Below are positions 7,892 through 16,091 of a DNA stretch of 64,000 nt, piece after piece. The notes under the pieces were generated by a model that had not been told where the DNA came from, did no database searches, and worked only from the letters and a program-made list of their open reading frames with translations. The DNA comes from Paenisporosarcina indica (GTDB taxonomy: Bacteria; Bacillota; Bacilli; Bacillales_A; Planococcaceae): contig NZ_MPTA01000004.1 in NCBI RefSeq assembly GCF_001939075.1, positions 62,001-126,000 of the forward strand, in the 5' to 3' direction. Position 1 is the first letter of the stretch, and the number at the start of each line of letters is the position of its first letter. A program made the translations under genes and the position numbers.

Positions 7892-9025
7892 TTAATCTTT
7901 CGAAAGCGACTGTATTGTGTTTATTATTGTTTGTGTGAGGATTTTTATTCCTGTATGTATACTCTCAGGATTAAAAGTCATTTTTGGATGATGCAAACCT
8001 GGAGACAAGTCGCAACCAAGACCGAGCATCGTCGCTTTTAAATTTGGTTTATGCAATGAATAAAAGTGGAAGTCCTCGCCACCTGGAGTGGTGATACGTG
8101 GCTTTAAATTCTTTTTCCCAATAACATCGATGATTGCCTGCTCCATTAAATCATATGATTCCTCATGTACGATTGCCGCTACCAATCCTTCATGTATTTT
8201 TAGTTGAATCGTTACATGGTAAACAGATTCTACGTTTCGGATGACTTCCGTCACTTTCGCTTTTAATGTATGCATCATGTCATTTGTTTGAGCACGCATA
8301 TCGATTGAGAACGTAGCTTTGCCAGGAATAATATTTGCGGTTTCACTCCCTGCGTGTAATTTCGTCATTTTCACTGAAAACGGGATGAGTGGATCCATGT
8401 GAATTGCTTGTAGTCCTTGAATAATGGCTGCTCCAACTTCAATCACATTTTTTCCGAGGTGAGGTCTAGCAGCATGGGCATATTCTCCGTAAATTGTTCC
8501 TTTTATGGCACTCACTGCCCCATGACAAATTGCAGCAGCTGCTGTTCCATCAGGAATTTCTTGAATCGGTCGTAAATGCACACCAAATAAATAGTCCACG
8601 TCATCAAGTACACCAAGAGAAAGAAACTTTTTTGCTCCTTGCCCTTTTTCCTCTGCAGGCTGAAAAATCCATTTGAATCGTATATTCTCCGGAAAACCAT
8701 GTTCTTTCATTGCCAATAATGTTCCTAAACAGATAGACATATGTGCATCGTGACCACATGAATGATTTGCTTTAAAAACACCATCCACTTCTTGCCACAG
8801 TGCATCCATGTCCGAACGAATGGCAATACACTTAGGACCTTCCCCAATATTTACAACCAAACCCGTACATTCCTTGAATACTTGAACACTAAACCCTTGT
8901 TGTTCCAGAAGTTGTTTTAAATAAGCTGTCGTTCCCATCTCTTTCCAACTAACTTCTGGATGGTCGTGTAAATAAGCAAAGATTTCATCTATTTTATTCC
9001 TGTTCGACTCAATCTTGTCTTTCAT
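7892..9025 (-). CDS. amhX: M20 family amidohydrolase, AmhX-like
   Basis: A zinc-dependent amidohydrolase of 377 residues, close to the length of B. subtilis AmhX (an amidohydrolase of uncertain natural substrate). Metal-ligand motifs of the M20/ArgE family are visible: HPEVSWKE near the N-terminus, SCGHDAHM near residue 90, FQPAEEKGQGA, the dimerisation-domain GEYAHAARPH, and TTPGGEDFHFY near the C-terminus. There is no signal peptide, so it is cytoplasmic. The SD GAGGTG lies six bases before the ATG. It hydrolyses N-acyl amino acids or similar amides by family inference; the amhX name rests on overall resemblance. Confidence 0.8.
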   Translation of the reverse strand: MKDKIESNRNKIDEIFAYLHDHPEVSWKEMGTTAYLKQLLEQQGFSVQVFKECTGLVVNIGEGPKCIAIRSDMDALWQEVDGVFKANHSCGHDAHMSICLGTLLAMKEHGFPENIRFKWIFQPAEEKGQGAKKFLSLGVLDDVDYLFGVHLRPIQEIPDGTAAAAICHGAVSAIKGTIYGEYAHAARPHLGKNVIEVGAAIIQGLQAIHMDPLIPFSVKMTKLHAGSETANIIPGKATFSIDMRAQTNDMMHTLKAKVTEVIRNVESVYHVTIQLKIHEGLVAAIVHEESYDLMEQAIIDVIGKKNLKPRITTPGGEDFHFYSLHKPNLKATMLGLGCDLSPGLHHPKMTFNPESIHTGIKILTQTIINTIQSLSKD

Positions 9026-9107
9026 TCATTTCACCTCAAATCGTCTCCTTTACATTATCCTATTCAAAAGAAAAGATTATGCTTGGTGAAAAAAAGAAAA
9101 GACTGGA

Positions 9108-9222
9108 AAAATTATGCCAGGTCCCTTATTCTGATTGAAAACTGACAATTATCACTGTCAAACCAGGTTATCAGTTCGCTATGGATGCTGCTTGATTGCT
9201 GCACTATGATCTAAAACACATG
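9108..9222 (+). repeat. Dispersed repeat R1, copy A (partial)
   Basis: Similar to 40775-40995 and 46478-46700. Shared words include TGATTGAAAACTGA, ATCACTGTC, TCAGTTCGCTATGGATG and GCTGCACTATGAT. Only the first ~110 bp of the unit is present here. Confidence 0.65.
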
Positions 9223-9299
9223 TGTGCCGAGCTTTCCATAGCTCCAAGAAACCTAGAGCAGAATGGTTTTTTATTACTAGTTATTCGAAAGCATCTACC

Positions 9300-9470
9300 G
9301 TATTTAGGTAGCCACTGAAAAAGTTCGCCAATTAAGCATTCTCGCTCCGGCTACCACTTGAAAGGCACCTACGCTGGTTATGCCTAGACATATTGATTAC
9401 GTCAAGTTCCGCACAGTGTTTAAAATTAATTAGCGAGCCTTCCCTTGATTTTATCGAGGAAAGGCTCGCT
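9300..9470 (-). repeat. Dispersed repeat R2, copy A (internally deleted)
   Basis: In minus orientation the unit begins with a hairpin (9470-9432) and continues with AACACTGTGCGG, GTCTAGGCATAACCAGCG, TTTCAAGTGGTAGCCGGAG and GCGAACTTTTTCAGTGGC. These blocks occur in the same order in copy D at 32600-32826, which has extra sequence in the middle. Confidence 0.65.
9432..9470 (-). terminator. Hairpin of R2 copy A, possible weak terminator of the DJ-1 gene
   Basis: AGCGAGCCTT (9432-9441) pairs with AAGGCTCGCT (9461-9470). On the minus strand the following sequence is AT-rich but lacks a clean T-run. Confidence 0.5.
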
Positions 9471-9526
9471 TGTTTAGATCGGAAGGACTTTTACAGTCAT
9501 CTCCATAAAGGAGAGACTTCCGACAT

Positions 9527-10045
9527 TTATAGTTGTTCTAATAATTTTAATGCTTCGCGGTTAAAAGCTGGAATATCTTCAGGTTGACGACTCGTTACCA
9601 ACTGATTTTGACAAACAACCACTTCTTTATCCACGTATTTGGCGCCAGCATATATCATATCCTGACTAATCGATTTATATCCAGTTGCGTCGCGACCTTC
9701 CAGTGCTTTTGCGGAAATTAATAATTGAGGACCATGACAAATTGCAAAAACTGGTTTCTTGGCATCCATAAATGCTTTTGAAAAAGCTACAAATCTGTCA
9801 TCCGCACGCAATTGATCAGGCGAAAATCCACCTGGAATGAACAAAGCGTCAAAATCATCCGGTTTTACATCGTCAATGCCATAGTCTATCGTAACCAACG
9901 CATCGCCTTGTTTACCCTTTATTTCTTTACCCGCCTCTTTTTCTATCGTAAATACTTCATGTCCTGCTTCATTAAAAGCACGTGACGGATCCATGTATTC
10001 CGAGTCTTCAAACATATTCGTGATTACTGTTGCGATTTTTGCCAT
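9527..10045 (-). CDS. DJ-1/PfpI family protein, general stress protein 18 type
   Basis: 172-residue class I glutamine-amidotransferase-like protein, similar to B. subtilis YfkM (GSP18). The nucleophile elbow is AICHGPQLL (Cys near residue 102). The acidic partner lies in LFIPGGFSPDQLR, and SRQPEDIPAFN is the conserved C-terminal loop. Members act as deglycases, chaperones or proteases; the biochemical role is unsettled. The start is placed at the ATG at 10045 after AAGGAGTG; an upstream TTG is rejected. Monocistronic and likely stress-induced by family analogy, though no sigma-B promoter was found. Confidence 0.87.
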   Translation of the reverse strand: MAKIATVITNMFEDSEYMDPSRAFNEAGHEVFTIEKEAGKEIKGKQGDALVTIDYGIDDVKPDDFDALFIPGGFSPDQLRADDRFVAFSKAFMDAKKPVFAICHGPQLLISAKALEGRDATGYKSISQDMIYAGAKYVDKEVVVCQNQLVTSRQPEDIPAFNREALKLLEQL

Positions 10046-10106
10046 TTTCAATCACTCCTTAAAGTTTGTTCTCTTTTAGTATTCCACTAAAATTCCGTCA
10101 TAAACA

Positions 10107-10697
10107 TTAGCGATACTTCGAAACCATTGGGTGTCCTTTTTCAGAAAAACGATAAGGGTAATGAACTGCCTCTCCTGTATTTTGTATCCCGACACGCGGA
10201 CCTACCTCAACTTCTTTCACACCTGTACCTTCGGCAATATATAAAGGTTTCTTCCACCAATGATGACCATAGTATTGCATGGACACGTCAAGAGCCTTTG
10301 CCAATTTCCCAGGTCCGTTTGTCCAATCTTTCATTTTTGTCTTCCCACGAAATTGTTGCATCAGCTCATGCCCCAAAATCGGTTCAGCTGCACGAATTAA
10401 TACTGCACGAGGTGTGCCGACAGGTCCACTTACCACGTTCATCAATGTATGTGTATGCATTTGATATGTATAAACAAGACCTGCTTCACCAAACATAATT
10501 TCAGTTCGCTTTGTTCGACGGTTACCAAAACTATGTGCTGCACGATCTTCTGCTCCCATATATGCTTCTGTTTCTATTATTTTCACGACTAGTAAGCCTT
10601 CAGGATGTTCATGCACAATATATTGACCAAGTAAATTCTGAGCAAGTTCAAGAGTCGGTTGATGAAAAAAACTTGGGGATAGTGGTTGATAATTCAT
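10107..10697 (-). CDS. DNA-3-methyladenine glycosylase (AAG/MPG family)
   Basis: Excises alkylated purines to start base-excision repair. The 196-residue protein shows the AAG-family signatures: LAQNLLGQYIV, the catalytic VKIIETEAYMGAEDRAAHS (Glu near residue 46), the MFGEAGLVYTYQMHTHTLMNVV substrate face in two blocks, and NGPGKLAKALDV, with typical length. The second ATG (10697) is six bases after TAGGAGGT and is chosen over the ATG at 10703, which abuts the SD. It is a stand-alone gene. Confidence 0.93.
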   Translation of the reverse strand: MNYQPLSPSFFHQPTLELAQNLLGQYIVHEHPEGLLVVKIIETEAYMGAEDRAAHSFGNRRTKRTEIMFGEAGLVYTYQMHTHTLMNVVSGPVGTPRAVLIRAAEPILGHELMQQFRGKTKMKDWTNGPGKLAKALDVSMQYYGHHWWKKPLYIAEGTGVKEVEVGPRVGIQNTGEAVHYPYRFSEKGHPMVSKYR

Positions 10698-10811
10698 GTC
10701 CATACCTCCTAGATTGATTATACTAAAAATGCATGTATGAAATGGAGTGGTAGAGTGTCTGTTTTGAACATCATCAATACATAAATACTTAATGAAACGG
10801 GGATGTTGTTT

Positions 10812-11111
10812 ATGAATGAACTAATTAAAGAAATCCACCAATTTCGAGATGCTCGCGGATGGGGCGGGAATCATGATGCCCGTAGCCTAGCCATTTCAAT
10901 ATCACTTGAAGCAAGTGAACTATTGGAATGTTTTCAATGGCGTTCGGCTGAAGAAGCGATTGCACATGACAAGCAAGCCATTGTCGATGAAATGGCGGAT
11001 GTTTTTATCTACTTATTACAGTTTTCTGATGTACTAGGTGAAGACTTGATTAATGCAGCCCGAGAAAAAATGAAAAAAAACGCAATAAAGTATCCAATAT
11101 CTGTAAAATAA
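10812..11111 (+). CDS. MazG-like nucleotide pyrophosphohydrolase
   Basis: A 99-residue all-alpha NTP pyrophosphatase of the MazG/RS21-C6 (dCTPase-like) group. The Mg-binding pattern EASELLECFQW … DEMADVFIYLL supplies the ExxE and ExxD metal ligands. FRDARGWGGNHDARSLAISI is the usual N-terminal helix pair. Family members hydrolyse non-canonical or excess dNTPs to dNMP and PPi, keeping the pool clean. The ATG at 10812 is chosen, with GGGG eight bases upstream; an in-frame ATG at 10803 has no room for an SD. Short, apparently complete, monocistronic. Confidence 0.8.
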   Translation: MNELIKEIHQFRDARGWGGNHDARSLAISISLEASELLECFQWRSAEEAIAHDKQAIVDEMADVFIYLLQFSDVLGEDLINAAREKMKKNAIKYPISVK

Positions 11112-11145
11112 TTGAATTTTTCTTGTACTTCCGACCTTTTTCCTA

Positions 11146-11174
11146 TTGAATTATATAAGACTGAATACTATATT
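11146..11174 (+). promoter_or_regulatory. Sigma-A promoter of the SGNH hydrolase gene
   Basis: -35 TTGAAT (11146-11151), 17-base spacer, -10 TATATT (11169-11174), 30 bp before the start codon. Confidence 0.6.
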
Positions 11175-11203
11175 AATGACACAAGGAATTAGGAGTTGAT
11201 CGC

Positions 11204-12019
11204 ATGAAGAATTGGAATTGGTTAGTTTGGGTAGCGGCGGGTGCACTCCTCTTCTTTTATACTAGAACGGATGCAAGACAAGATCAGGTAAGTGCTAGTG
11301 AAACCTCAATCAAAACATATGATCCACTAAATAATCCCGACCAATCACTAGCTGATTACTTAATTTTTCGTTCGATGATTTCGGGACAAGCAAAAATGGC
11401 GGTTACCGGCAGCAGCGTTACAAAAGGTTCAGGTTCTTCAAAGCAATCAAAAACATGGCGTGGAAGAATCGAAGTGAATCTCCAGAACACGCATCCTGCA
11501 TTAAATGACCTCATGATTACAAATCATGGCCATTCAGGTTATACCTCGGTTCAACTACTTGAGGATCATGTCACCTCTCCAATCCTAAAAGAGCAACCCG
11601 ATGTCCTATTTATCGAGACCTCTGTCATTAATAATCACAATAAAAATGTGACTTTAGTAGATACTTTTGCATCATTACAATCTCTTTATGAGTTATATTC
11701 AACAACATTACCAGAGACACGAATTGTATTCTTGTCACCAAATCCCTGCACTGAAAATAAATTCGGACCACCCTTGAATCAGTTTGGACTATCTTTTACC
11801 GATTATGTAGAAGGAACTCAATCTTACATTACTGAACAAGGATGGACGTACTTTGATACACATGGTGAAATGTTATACTACTTGGCCGAAAAAAACGTTC
11901 CTCTTCCGTCTACATTAAAAGATGGCATCCATCCGAATGATCGTGGATATGAGATTTGGGCTGATGTGTTATGGCCGTTCGTGCAACAAAAACAAGAATC
12001 ACCGAAAATCCCAATGTAA
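11204..12019 (+). CDS. Membrane-anchored SGNH/GDSL-type hydrolase
   Basis: 271 residues. An N-terminal hydrophobic stretch (about residues 6-20) acts as signal anchor, so the enzyme should face outward. The SGNH blocks can be followed: AVTGSSVTKG (block I, Ser), NHGHSGYTS (block II), FIETSVINNHN (block III region), and DGIHPNDRGYEIWADVL (block V with catalytic Asp and His). Such enzymes deacylate lipids or carbohydrates such as peptidoglycan or exopolysaccharide; the substrate is unknown. The SD TTAGGAG precedes the ATG. Own promoter and terminator. Confidence 0.82.
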   Translation: MKNWNWLVWVAAGALLFFYTRTDARQDQVSASETSIKTYDPLNNPDQSLADYLIFRSMISGQAKMAVTGSSVTKGSGSSKQSKTWRGRIEVNLQNTHPALNDLMITNHGHSGYTSVQLLEDHVTSPILKEQPDVLFIETSVINNHNKNVTLVDTFASLQSLYELYSTTLPETRIVFLSPNPCTENKFGPPLNQFGLSFTDYVEGTQSYITEQGWTYFDTHGEMLYYLAEKNVPLPSTLKDGIHPNDRGYEIWADVLWPFVQQKQESPKIPM

Positions 12020-12024
12020 GAAGG

Positions 12025-12054
12025 AAGCACAACTCCATGACGAGTTGTGCTTTT
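12025..12054 (+). terminator. Terminator of the SGNH hydrolase gene
   Basis: AAGCACAACT (12025-12034) pairs perfectly with AGTTGTGCTT (12043-12052), followed by TT and then CC. Confidence 0.75.
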
Positions 12055-12137
12055 CCATTCATTTAGATCAATTATTCGGCATTAACTTTGAGGTAAGGTT
12101 TCACCCGTTTTTTACAACGAATACCCATGCCAACAAT

Positions 12138-13043
12138 TTACCCTTCAATCAAGCCTTTTTCAATTAAGAAATCACGTGCTACATCTTCGGCTTTTTCACC
12201 ATCAATATCAACTCGTGCGTTCATTTTCTGCATGTCTTCCAACGAAATCTTTCCTGCCAATTCGTTTAACACGTCTTCAAGTTCAGGATACGTTTCCAGC
12301 GTTTCTTGTCGTACCAGTGGAGCTGCATCGTATTTTGGGAAGAACCCTTTGTCGTCAGTTGTAATGGCTAAGTCAAAGCGTTCGATTCGACCATCTGTTG
12401 TAAAAGCTGTAATCACATCCACATCACCTTGTTTGACTGCTTCATACATCACGTTTGGATCAAGACTTTCCGTTTCTGCAAACTCGAATGGATATACTCC
12501 CACCATGGCGTCATAGCCATCTCCTGGTCGTTCATAAAATGCATGAGGTGCACCAAAAACAATATCATTAGACTTAGATGCCTCTACTAGATCTGAATAC
12601 GTTTTGGCTTTGTATGATTGTTCTTTGCTATACGCTAGTGTGTAAGTATTCTCAAACCCCAGAGGTTCTAACCACGTCACACCGAACTTCTCTTCATATC
12701 CTTCACGAACCCTTTTCAATACACTTTCTGAGCTTTCTCCTTGTACCAGATTCTCTTCTAATACCGACTGTAAACCCGTTCCGGTGTACTCTACATACAC
12801 ATCGATATCGCCTTTTTCAAGTGCGGGCGTTAAGATGGCTACTTCTCCGAGACCTTCCTTATATTCCACTTCATAGTCGGTTTTCGACTCTACATACTGA
12901 CCTAAAAGTTGCGGTAAAATATATTGCTCTGTAAATTGTTTTCCGCTAATTATGATGGGTTCGCTAGCGTCTCCATTTGTTGAACCACAGCCAGCTAATG
13001 CAATAGATGCAACTAGGGCTAATCCTGCCATTCTTTTTTTCAT
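12138..13043 (-). CDS. Osmoprotectant (glycine betaine/choline-type) ABC substrate-binding lipoprotein
   Basis: 301 residues. The signal peptide ends in the lipobox SIALAGC, so the protein is a membrane-anchored lipoprotein. The OpuAC-type binding fold is indicated by PIIISGKQFTEQYILPQLL, DIDVYVEYTGTGLQ and DVITAFTTDGRIERFDL, strings typical of quaternary-amine binding proteins of the OpuB/OpuC/OsmX branch. It is the third gene of the ATPase-permease-binding-protein operon, 11 bp after the permease. The exact ligand (betaine, choline, carnitine) cannot be decided by eye. Confidence 0.88.
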   Translation of the reverse strand: MKKRMAGLALVASIALAGCGSTNGDASEPIIISGKQFTEQYILPQLLGQYVESKTDYEVEYKEGLGEVAILTPALEKGDIDVYVEYTGTGLQSVLEENLVQGESSESVLKRVREGYEEKFGVTWLEPLGFENTYTLAYSKEQSYKAKTYSDLVEASKSNDIVFGAPHAFYERPGDGYDAMVGVYPFEFAETESLDPNVMYEAVKQGDVDVITAFTTDGRIERFDLAITTDDKGFFPKYDAAPLVRQETLETYPELEDVLNELAGKISLEDMQKMNARVDIDGEKAEDVARDFLIEKGLIEG

Positions 13044-13054
13044 TTGATTGCCTC

Positions 13055-13693
13055 CTATATTTTCATCCCTTTTGGCGTTGCTTTCTTTTCAACCCATTTC
13101 AAAACCAAATCAAAGACAATCGCTAGTAATGCAACTGGTAATGCCCCGGCTAAGACAAGGGAATTATTATACGACTGTAAACCGCGATAAATGACATCTC
13201 CGAGCCCACCTGCTCCAACGAATGTGGCTAATGTGGCAATCCCCACTGTTAATACAGTTGCTGTCCGAATGCCAGCCATAATAAAGGGCAGGGCAAGTGG
13301 AAATTCAATTTGTTTCAAAACTTGAGTTCTTGTCATGCCCATCCCACGTCCTGCTTCAATAATGGATGAGTCCACACTAGTAAGCCCGGTATATGTATTA
13401 CGTAATATCGGGAGTAGTGCATAAATAATGAGTGCAATTAATGCGGTATTAGACCCAATTCCCATCAGGGGAACAAGAAATCCGAATAGTGCTAAACTGG
13501 GAATCGTTTGAAATATGGCCGTGATGCCAATGATCGGTTCAGCGAACTTCCGATATCGAGCAATCAGTATACCGAGTGGCAATGAAATCACAATTCCAAT
13601 TGCAAGTGCTACAAAAGATAAATAAATATGTTCGAGAAATGCTTGTTGTATAAGATCAGAGCGGCTTTGTAGTGTTTCCAAAAAATCAGTCAT
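13055..13693 (-). CDS. Osmoprotectant ABC transporter permease
   Basis: 212-residue inner permease with five to six membrane segments and the EAA loop EAGRGMGMTRTQVLKQIEFPLALP, split here as EAGRGMGMTRTQ and EFPLALP. It is similar to OpuBB/OpuCB-type permeases of quaternary-amine uptake systems. The start is the ATG at 13693, which overlaps the ATPase stop (ATGACTGA), so translation is coupled. Only one permease is encoded, so the channel should be a homodimer, unlike the four-gene B. subtilis OpuB/OpuC operons. Confidence 0.88.
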   Translation of the reverse strand: MTDFLETLQSRSDLIQQAFLEHIYLSFVALAIGIVISLPLGILIARYRKFAEPIIGITAIFQTIPSLALFGFLVPLMGIGSNTALIALIIYALLPILRNTYTGLTSVDSSIIEAGRGMGMTRTQVLKQIEFPLALPFIMAGIRTATVLTVGIATLATFVGAGGLGDVIYRGLQSYNNSLVLAGALPVALLAIVFDLVLKWVEKKATPKGMKI

Positions 13694-14663
13694 GCACAGA
13701 AACACCTTCTTCCTTTGCAAGTACAGCTTTTAACAATGCGGATTGATTGATATAGCCAACAAATTGTTCATCATCATAAACAGCCAATACATCTGCATTT
13801 GGCTGACCTAATAATTCAATTGCCTCTGACACATTTACTGAATTATTAACCGAAACGATTTGTTGTCCTGTATTTGCCTGGAAAAAGTACGCGGAAAGTT
13901 CAACAAGTTTGTATTGTCCGAACGAACGCTTATTATTGATTCTCTCTAATCCAATAAATTGACGAACAAAATCATTTGATGGATTATGAATGATCTCACT
14001 CGGTGGCCCAATTTGTTCAATTTCCCCAGCACGCATCACAATTAAATGATCCGCTATTTTTAAGGCTTCATCCATATCATGCGTCACAAAAACAATTGTC
14101 TTATGAATTTTGCGTTGTAAATTCTTTAGCTCTTCTTGAAGCTGCTCCCGACTTATTGGGTCGAGTGCGCTGAATGGTTCATCCATTAACACGATGTTAG
14201 GATCTCCCGCTAGTGCTCTCACGACGCCAACACGTTGTTGTTGTCCCCCACTTAATTCAAGCGGAAAACGATTTATGTAAATGTCTGGGTCTAGTCCAAC
14301 CATATTCATGAGTTCGTTCACTCGATTTTGTGTTTTTTCTGCTGACCAACCTATAAGTGTAGGGACAAGTGCAACGTTTTTTGCAATGGTCATATGTGGA
14401 AACAAACCAATGCGTTGAATGACATATCCAATTGAACGACGAAGCTCTACTTCATCTCGATCGCTAATGGATTTTTCATCAATCAAGATATCACCTGAAG
14501 TAGGATTTTCTAACCGATTAATCATTTTCATTAAAGTAGTTTTCCCACATCCGCTAGGTCCGATAATTGCAGTCAACTTACCTGTTGGAATGGTCAATGA
14601 AACATTTTTTAAAGCTTCAGTTCCATCGTCAAATTGTTTTGTAACTCTATCAAATCGAATCAC
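13686..14663 (-). CDS. Osmoprotectant ABC transporter ATP-binding protein with CBS domain
   Basis: 325 residues. The nucleotide-binding domain has Walker A GPSGCGKTT, signature LSGGQQQR and Walker B VLMDEPFSALDP. The C-terminal extension (about residues 255-315, SVNVSEAIELLG … VGYINQSALL) resembles a CBS-domain region, which in OpuA/OpuC ATPases senses ionic strength. It energises uptake of compatible solutes for osmotic protection. The start is a GTG, with AAGGGG eight bases upstream. First gene of the three-gene operon. Confidence 0.9.
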   Translation of the reverse strand: MIRFDRVTKQFDDGTEALKNVSLTIPTGKLTAIIGPSGCGKTTLMKMINRLENPTSGDILIDEKSISDRDEVELRRSIGYVIQRIGLFPHMTIAKNVALVPTLIGWSAEKTQNRVNELMNMVGLDPDIYINRFPLELSGGQQQRVGVVRALAGDPNIVLMDEPFSALDPISREQLQEELKNLQRKIHKTIVFVTHDMDEALKIADHLIVMRAGEIEQIGPPSEIIHNPSNDFVRQFIGLERINNKRSFGQYKLVELSAYFFQANTGQQIVSVNNSVNVSEAIELLGQPNADVLAVYDDEQFVGYINQSALLKAVLAKEEGVSVHD

Positions 14664-14921
14664 AGCCTCTTCCCCTTTTTTCTTCGTATATCTATCTTAT
14701 TGCTAATACCCGTTTTTAAGAAATATATGCGTTAATCCTCATGCTTTTCATTTAAAATAGCTATGTTAATCTATCCTGTTTGTTTATCGTACATTTACGC
14801 CCTTGTGACATGCAAGGTGCAAATGCAACTCCCTCGTTTTTTTATCAACTTTCTTTGACATAGCTTTTAAATAAACATTCATCTGGTTAGGATTGACCAA
14901 GTGGATAAATTTTACTCTTTT

Positions 14922-15088
14922 AGTGCGTTAATTTGTTTGGTTAATTCATTAAAGACGTTTCCACCTACTATCCCTATACAATTTCCTTGCTTGATAACCA
15001 CACTAACTTGTTTAAAGATTTTTGTATCGCCATATTCAATGGACAGGTTTTTTAATGTACCTAATAATGTCCTATCTATTCCCCCTAT
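14922..15088 (-). pseudogene. Internally deleted ABC-F ATPase remnant
   Basis: The minus-strand frame reads LKNLSIEYGDTKIFKQVSV then IKQGNCIGIVG. This is the beginning of an ABC-F (antibiotic-resistance/ribosome-protection) ATPase up to just before Walker A. It is joined directly to NELTKQINALKE and a stop, which looks like the C-terminal helix of the same protein. More than 1.3 kb of coding sequence appears to have been removed in frame. No proper ATG remains. A terminator/attenuator sits immediately upstream, as in genuine antibiotic-inducible ABC-F genes. Confidence 0.55.
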
Positions 15089-15099
15089 TTCGGAGGATT

Positions 15100-15131
15100 A
15101 AAAAATCCCTCCGAGAATGATCGGAAGGATT
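15100..15131 (-). terminator. Attenuator-like terminator before the ABC-F remnant
   Basis: On the minus strand AATCCTTCCGA pairs with TCGGAGGGATT across a 6-base loop and is followed by a run of six T. The second arm can instead pair with AATCCTCCGA just downstream (15100-15091), giving a possible alternative fold, typical of regulated attenuators. Confidence 0.6.
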
Positions 15132-15330
15132 GAATTTACCCATAGTAAATTATGTCAAAAAAACTCTTTCTGAAATGAAGAGAATTTCTGTAGCAGTGAG
15201 AAATGGGCAGACTAATCCGATTTTTGATTTGCTCAAGAAATAAGATTAGATATCCATTGGCCCTTCTGTACAAAAGTGTAAATCACCACTCTAGCGTTTG
15301 GAGCTAGAAAGTAATTCTTAGTAAACGGAT

Positions 15331-15735
15331 TTATAGCATATTCTTCTCCAATTCGCGTGCAACTCTGTCCATTTCTTCATCAGATACGGTAATCTCTGGT
15401 TCTCTCATAACGAAACCATCTCCCGTGAATCTCGGCACCACATGAAAATGAACATGGGGGAAAGCCATGCATTCCCCATTATTTTGAATTATAGAGATAC
15501 TATCCGGATTATATGCTGTTCTTAAGGAACTCATGACTTCCTTGCATAGTGTCATGACCTGATTCATTTCAACATCTGTCATATCCGTTAAATCAGGCAC
15601 ATGTCTTTTAGGAATCACGAGCACATGTCCTTTTTGAATAGGATCGATATCCAAAAACGCCAACGTTTCTTCTGTTTCTTTCACAATACGCGCAGGTAGA
15701 TTTTTTGAAATTATTTCACAAAAAGTGCATGTCAT
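15331..15735 (-). CDS. HIT family nucleotide-binding protein
   Basis: 134-residue histidine-triad protein of the Hint/Fhit type. It has the zinc-like N-terminal CTFCEIISKNLPARIV, the GHVLVIPKRHVPDL strand, and the catalytic triad motif HVHFHVVPR near residue 96. Members hydrolyse adenosine-5'-phosphoramidates or dinucleoside polyphosphates. The start ATG overlaps the stop of the upstream YjbR gene (ATGA), with AAGGAG nine bases before it. Third gene of the GNAT-YjbR-HIT operon. Confidence 0.92.
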   Translation of the reverse strand: MTCTFCEIISKNLPARIVKETEETLAFLDIDPIQKGHVLVIPKRHVPDLTDMTDVEMNQVMTLCKEVMSSLRTAYNPDSISIIQNNGECMAFPHVHFHVVPRFTGDGFVMREPEITVSDEEMDRVARELEKNML

Positions 15736-16091
15736 GGTATCAAAATCTCCTTTTGCAACTTCTTAGTCAAGCCTTTGAACACGAGCTCATAGGAGTGTGC
15801 AATCAATTCCTGAATCAGTTCGGGCGGCAATCCTCCATCTCTATTGAGAGAATTCCAGTGTGTCTTGTTCATGTAGTACCCAGGGTTCACTTCTTCATAT
15901 TCGGAACGTAACACTTCAGAACGGACAGGGTCGCATTTGAGAGATAGGATGGGTTGACCAGCTCCATCATTGCCAAACATCACAAACATTTTGCCGCCCA
16001 CTAAATAACGCTCGGCTTGCCAGTCCTGTTGGTAATCATATTTTGCACCTGGATAGCTTTCGCACCACTTTTTCAACTGTTCGAGTTCCAT
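15732..16091 (-). CDS. MmcQ/YjbR family protein
   Basis: 119 residues matching the YjbR/CyaY-like fold. KKWCESYPGAKYDY opens the protein; GGKMFVMFG, PILSLKCDP, YYMNKTHWNSL and ELIAHSYELVFKGLTKK follow. Structures of this family suggest a DNA-binding-like or frataxin-like fold, but function is unknown. Its ATG immediately follows the stop of the GNAT gene and its stop overlaps the HIT start, so the three are translationally coupled. Confidence 0.88.
   Translation of the reverse strand: MELEQLKKWCESYPGAKYDYQQDWQAERYLVGGKMFVMFGNDGAGQPILSLKCDPVRSEVLRSEYEEVNPGYYMNKTHWNSLNRDGGLPPELIQELIAHSYELVFKGLTKKLQKEILIP

Larger units (their letters stand above)
9026..9526. other. 501-bp intergenic region occupied by repeats R1 and R2
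   Basis: No gene. It is almost entirely composed of an R1 copy (plus orientation) and an R2 copy (minus orientation), described separately. Confidence 0.65.
14664..15330. other. 667-bp region: operon upstream sequence plus an ABC-F remnant
   Basis: The left 240 bp precede the osmoprotectant operon; no clear promoter was picked. The middle holds the ABC-F remnant (14922-15088) and its attenuator (15100-15131). The right part (15132-15330) contains a minus-strand TTGACA at the leader side and an inverted repeat TCTAGC/GCTAGA near 15290-15310. No other gene. Confidence 0.55.

Noticed and set aside
3553-14800. Shared 14-mer TTTATCGTACATTT at about 3553 and 14786
   Set aside because: Flanks do not align; too short to call a repeat family on two occurrences.
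14901-15101. 66-codon plus-strand open frame
   Set aside because: It is the antisense of the ABC-F remnant, which has clear family motifs on the minus strand.
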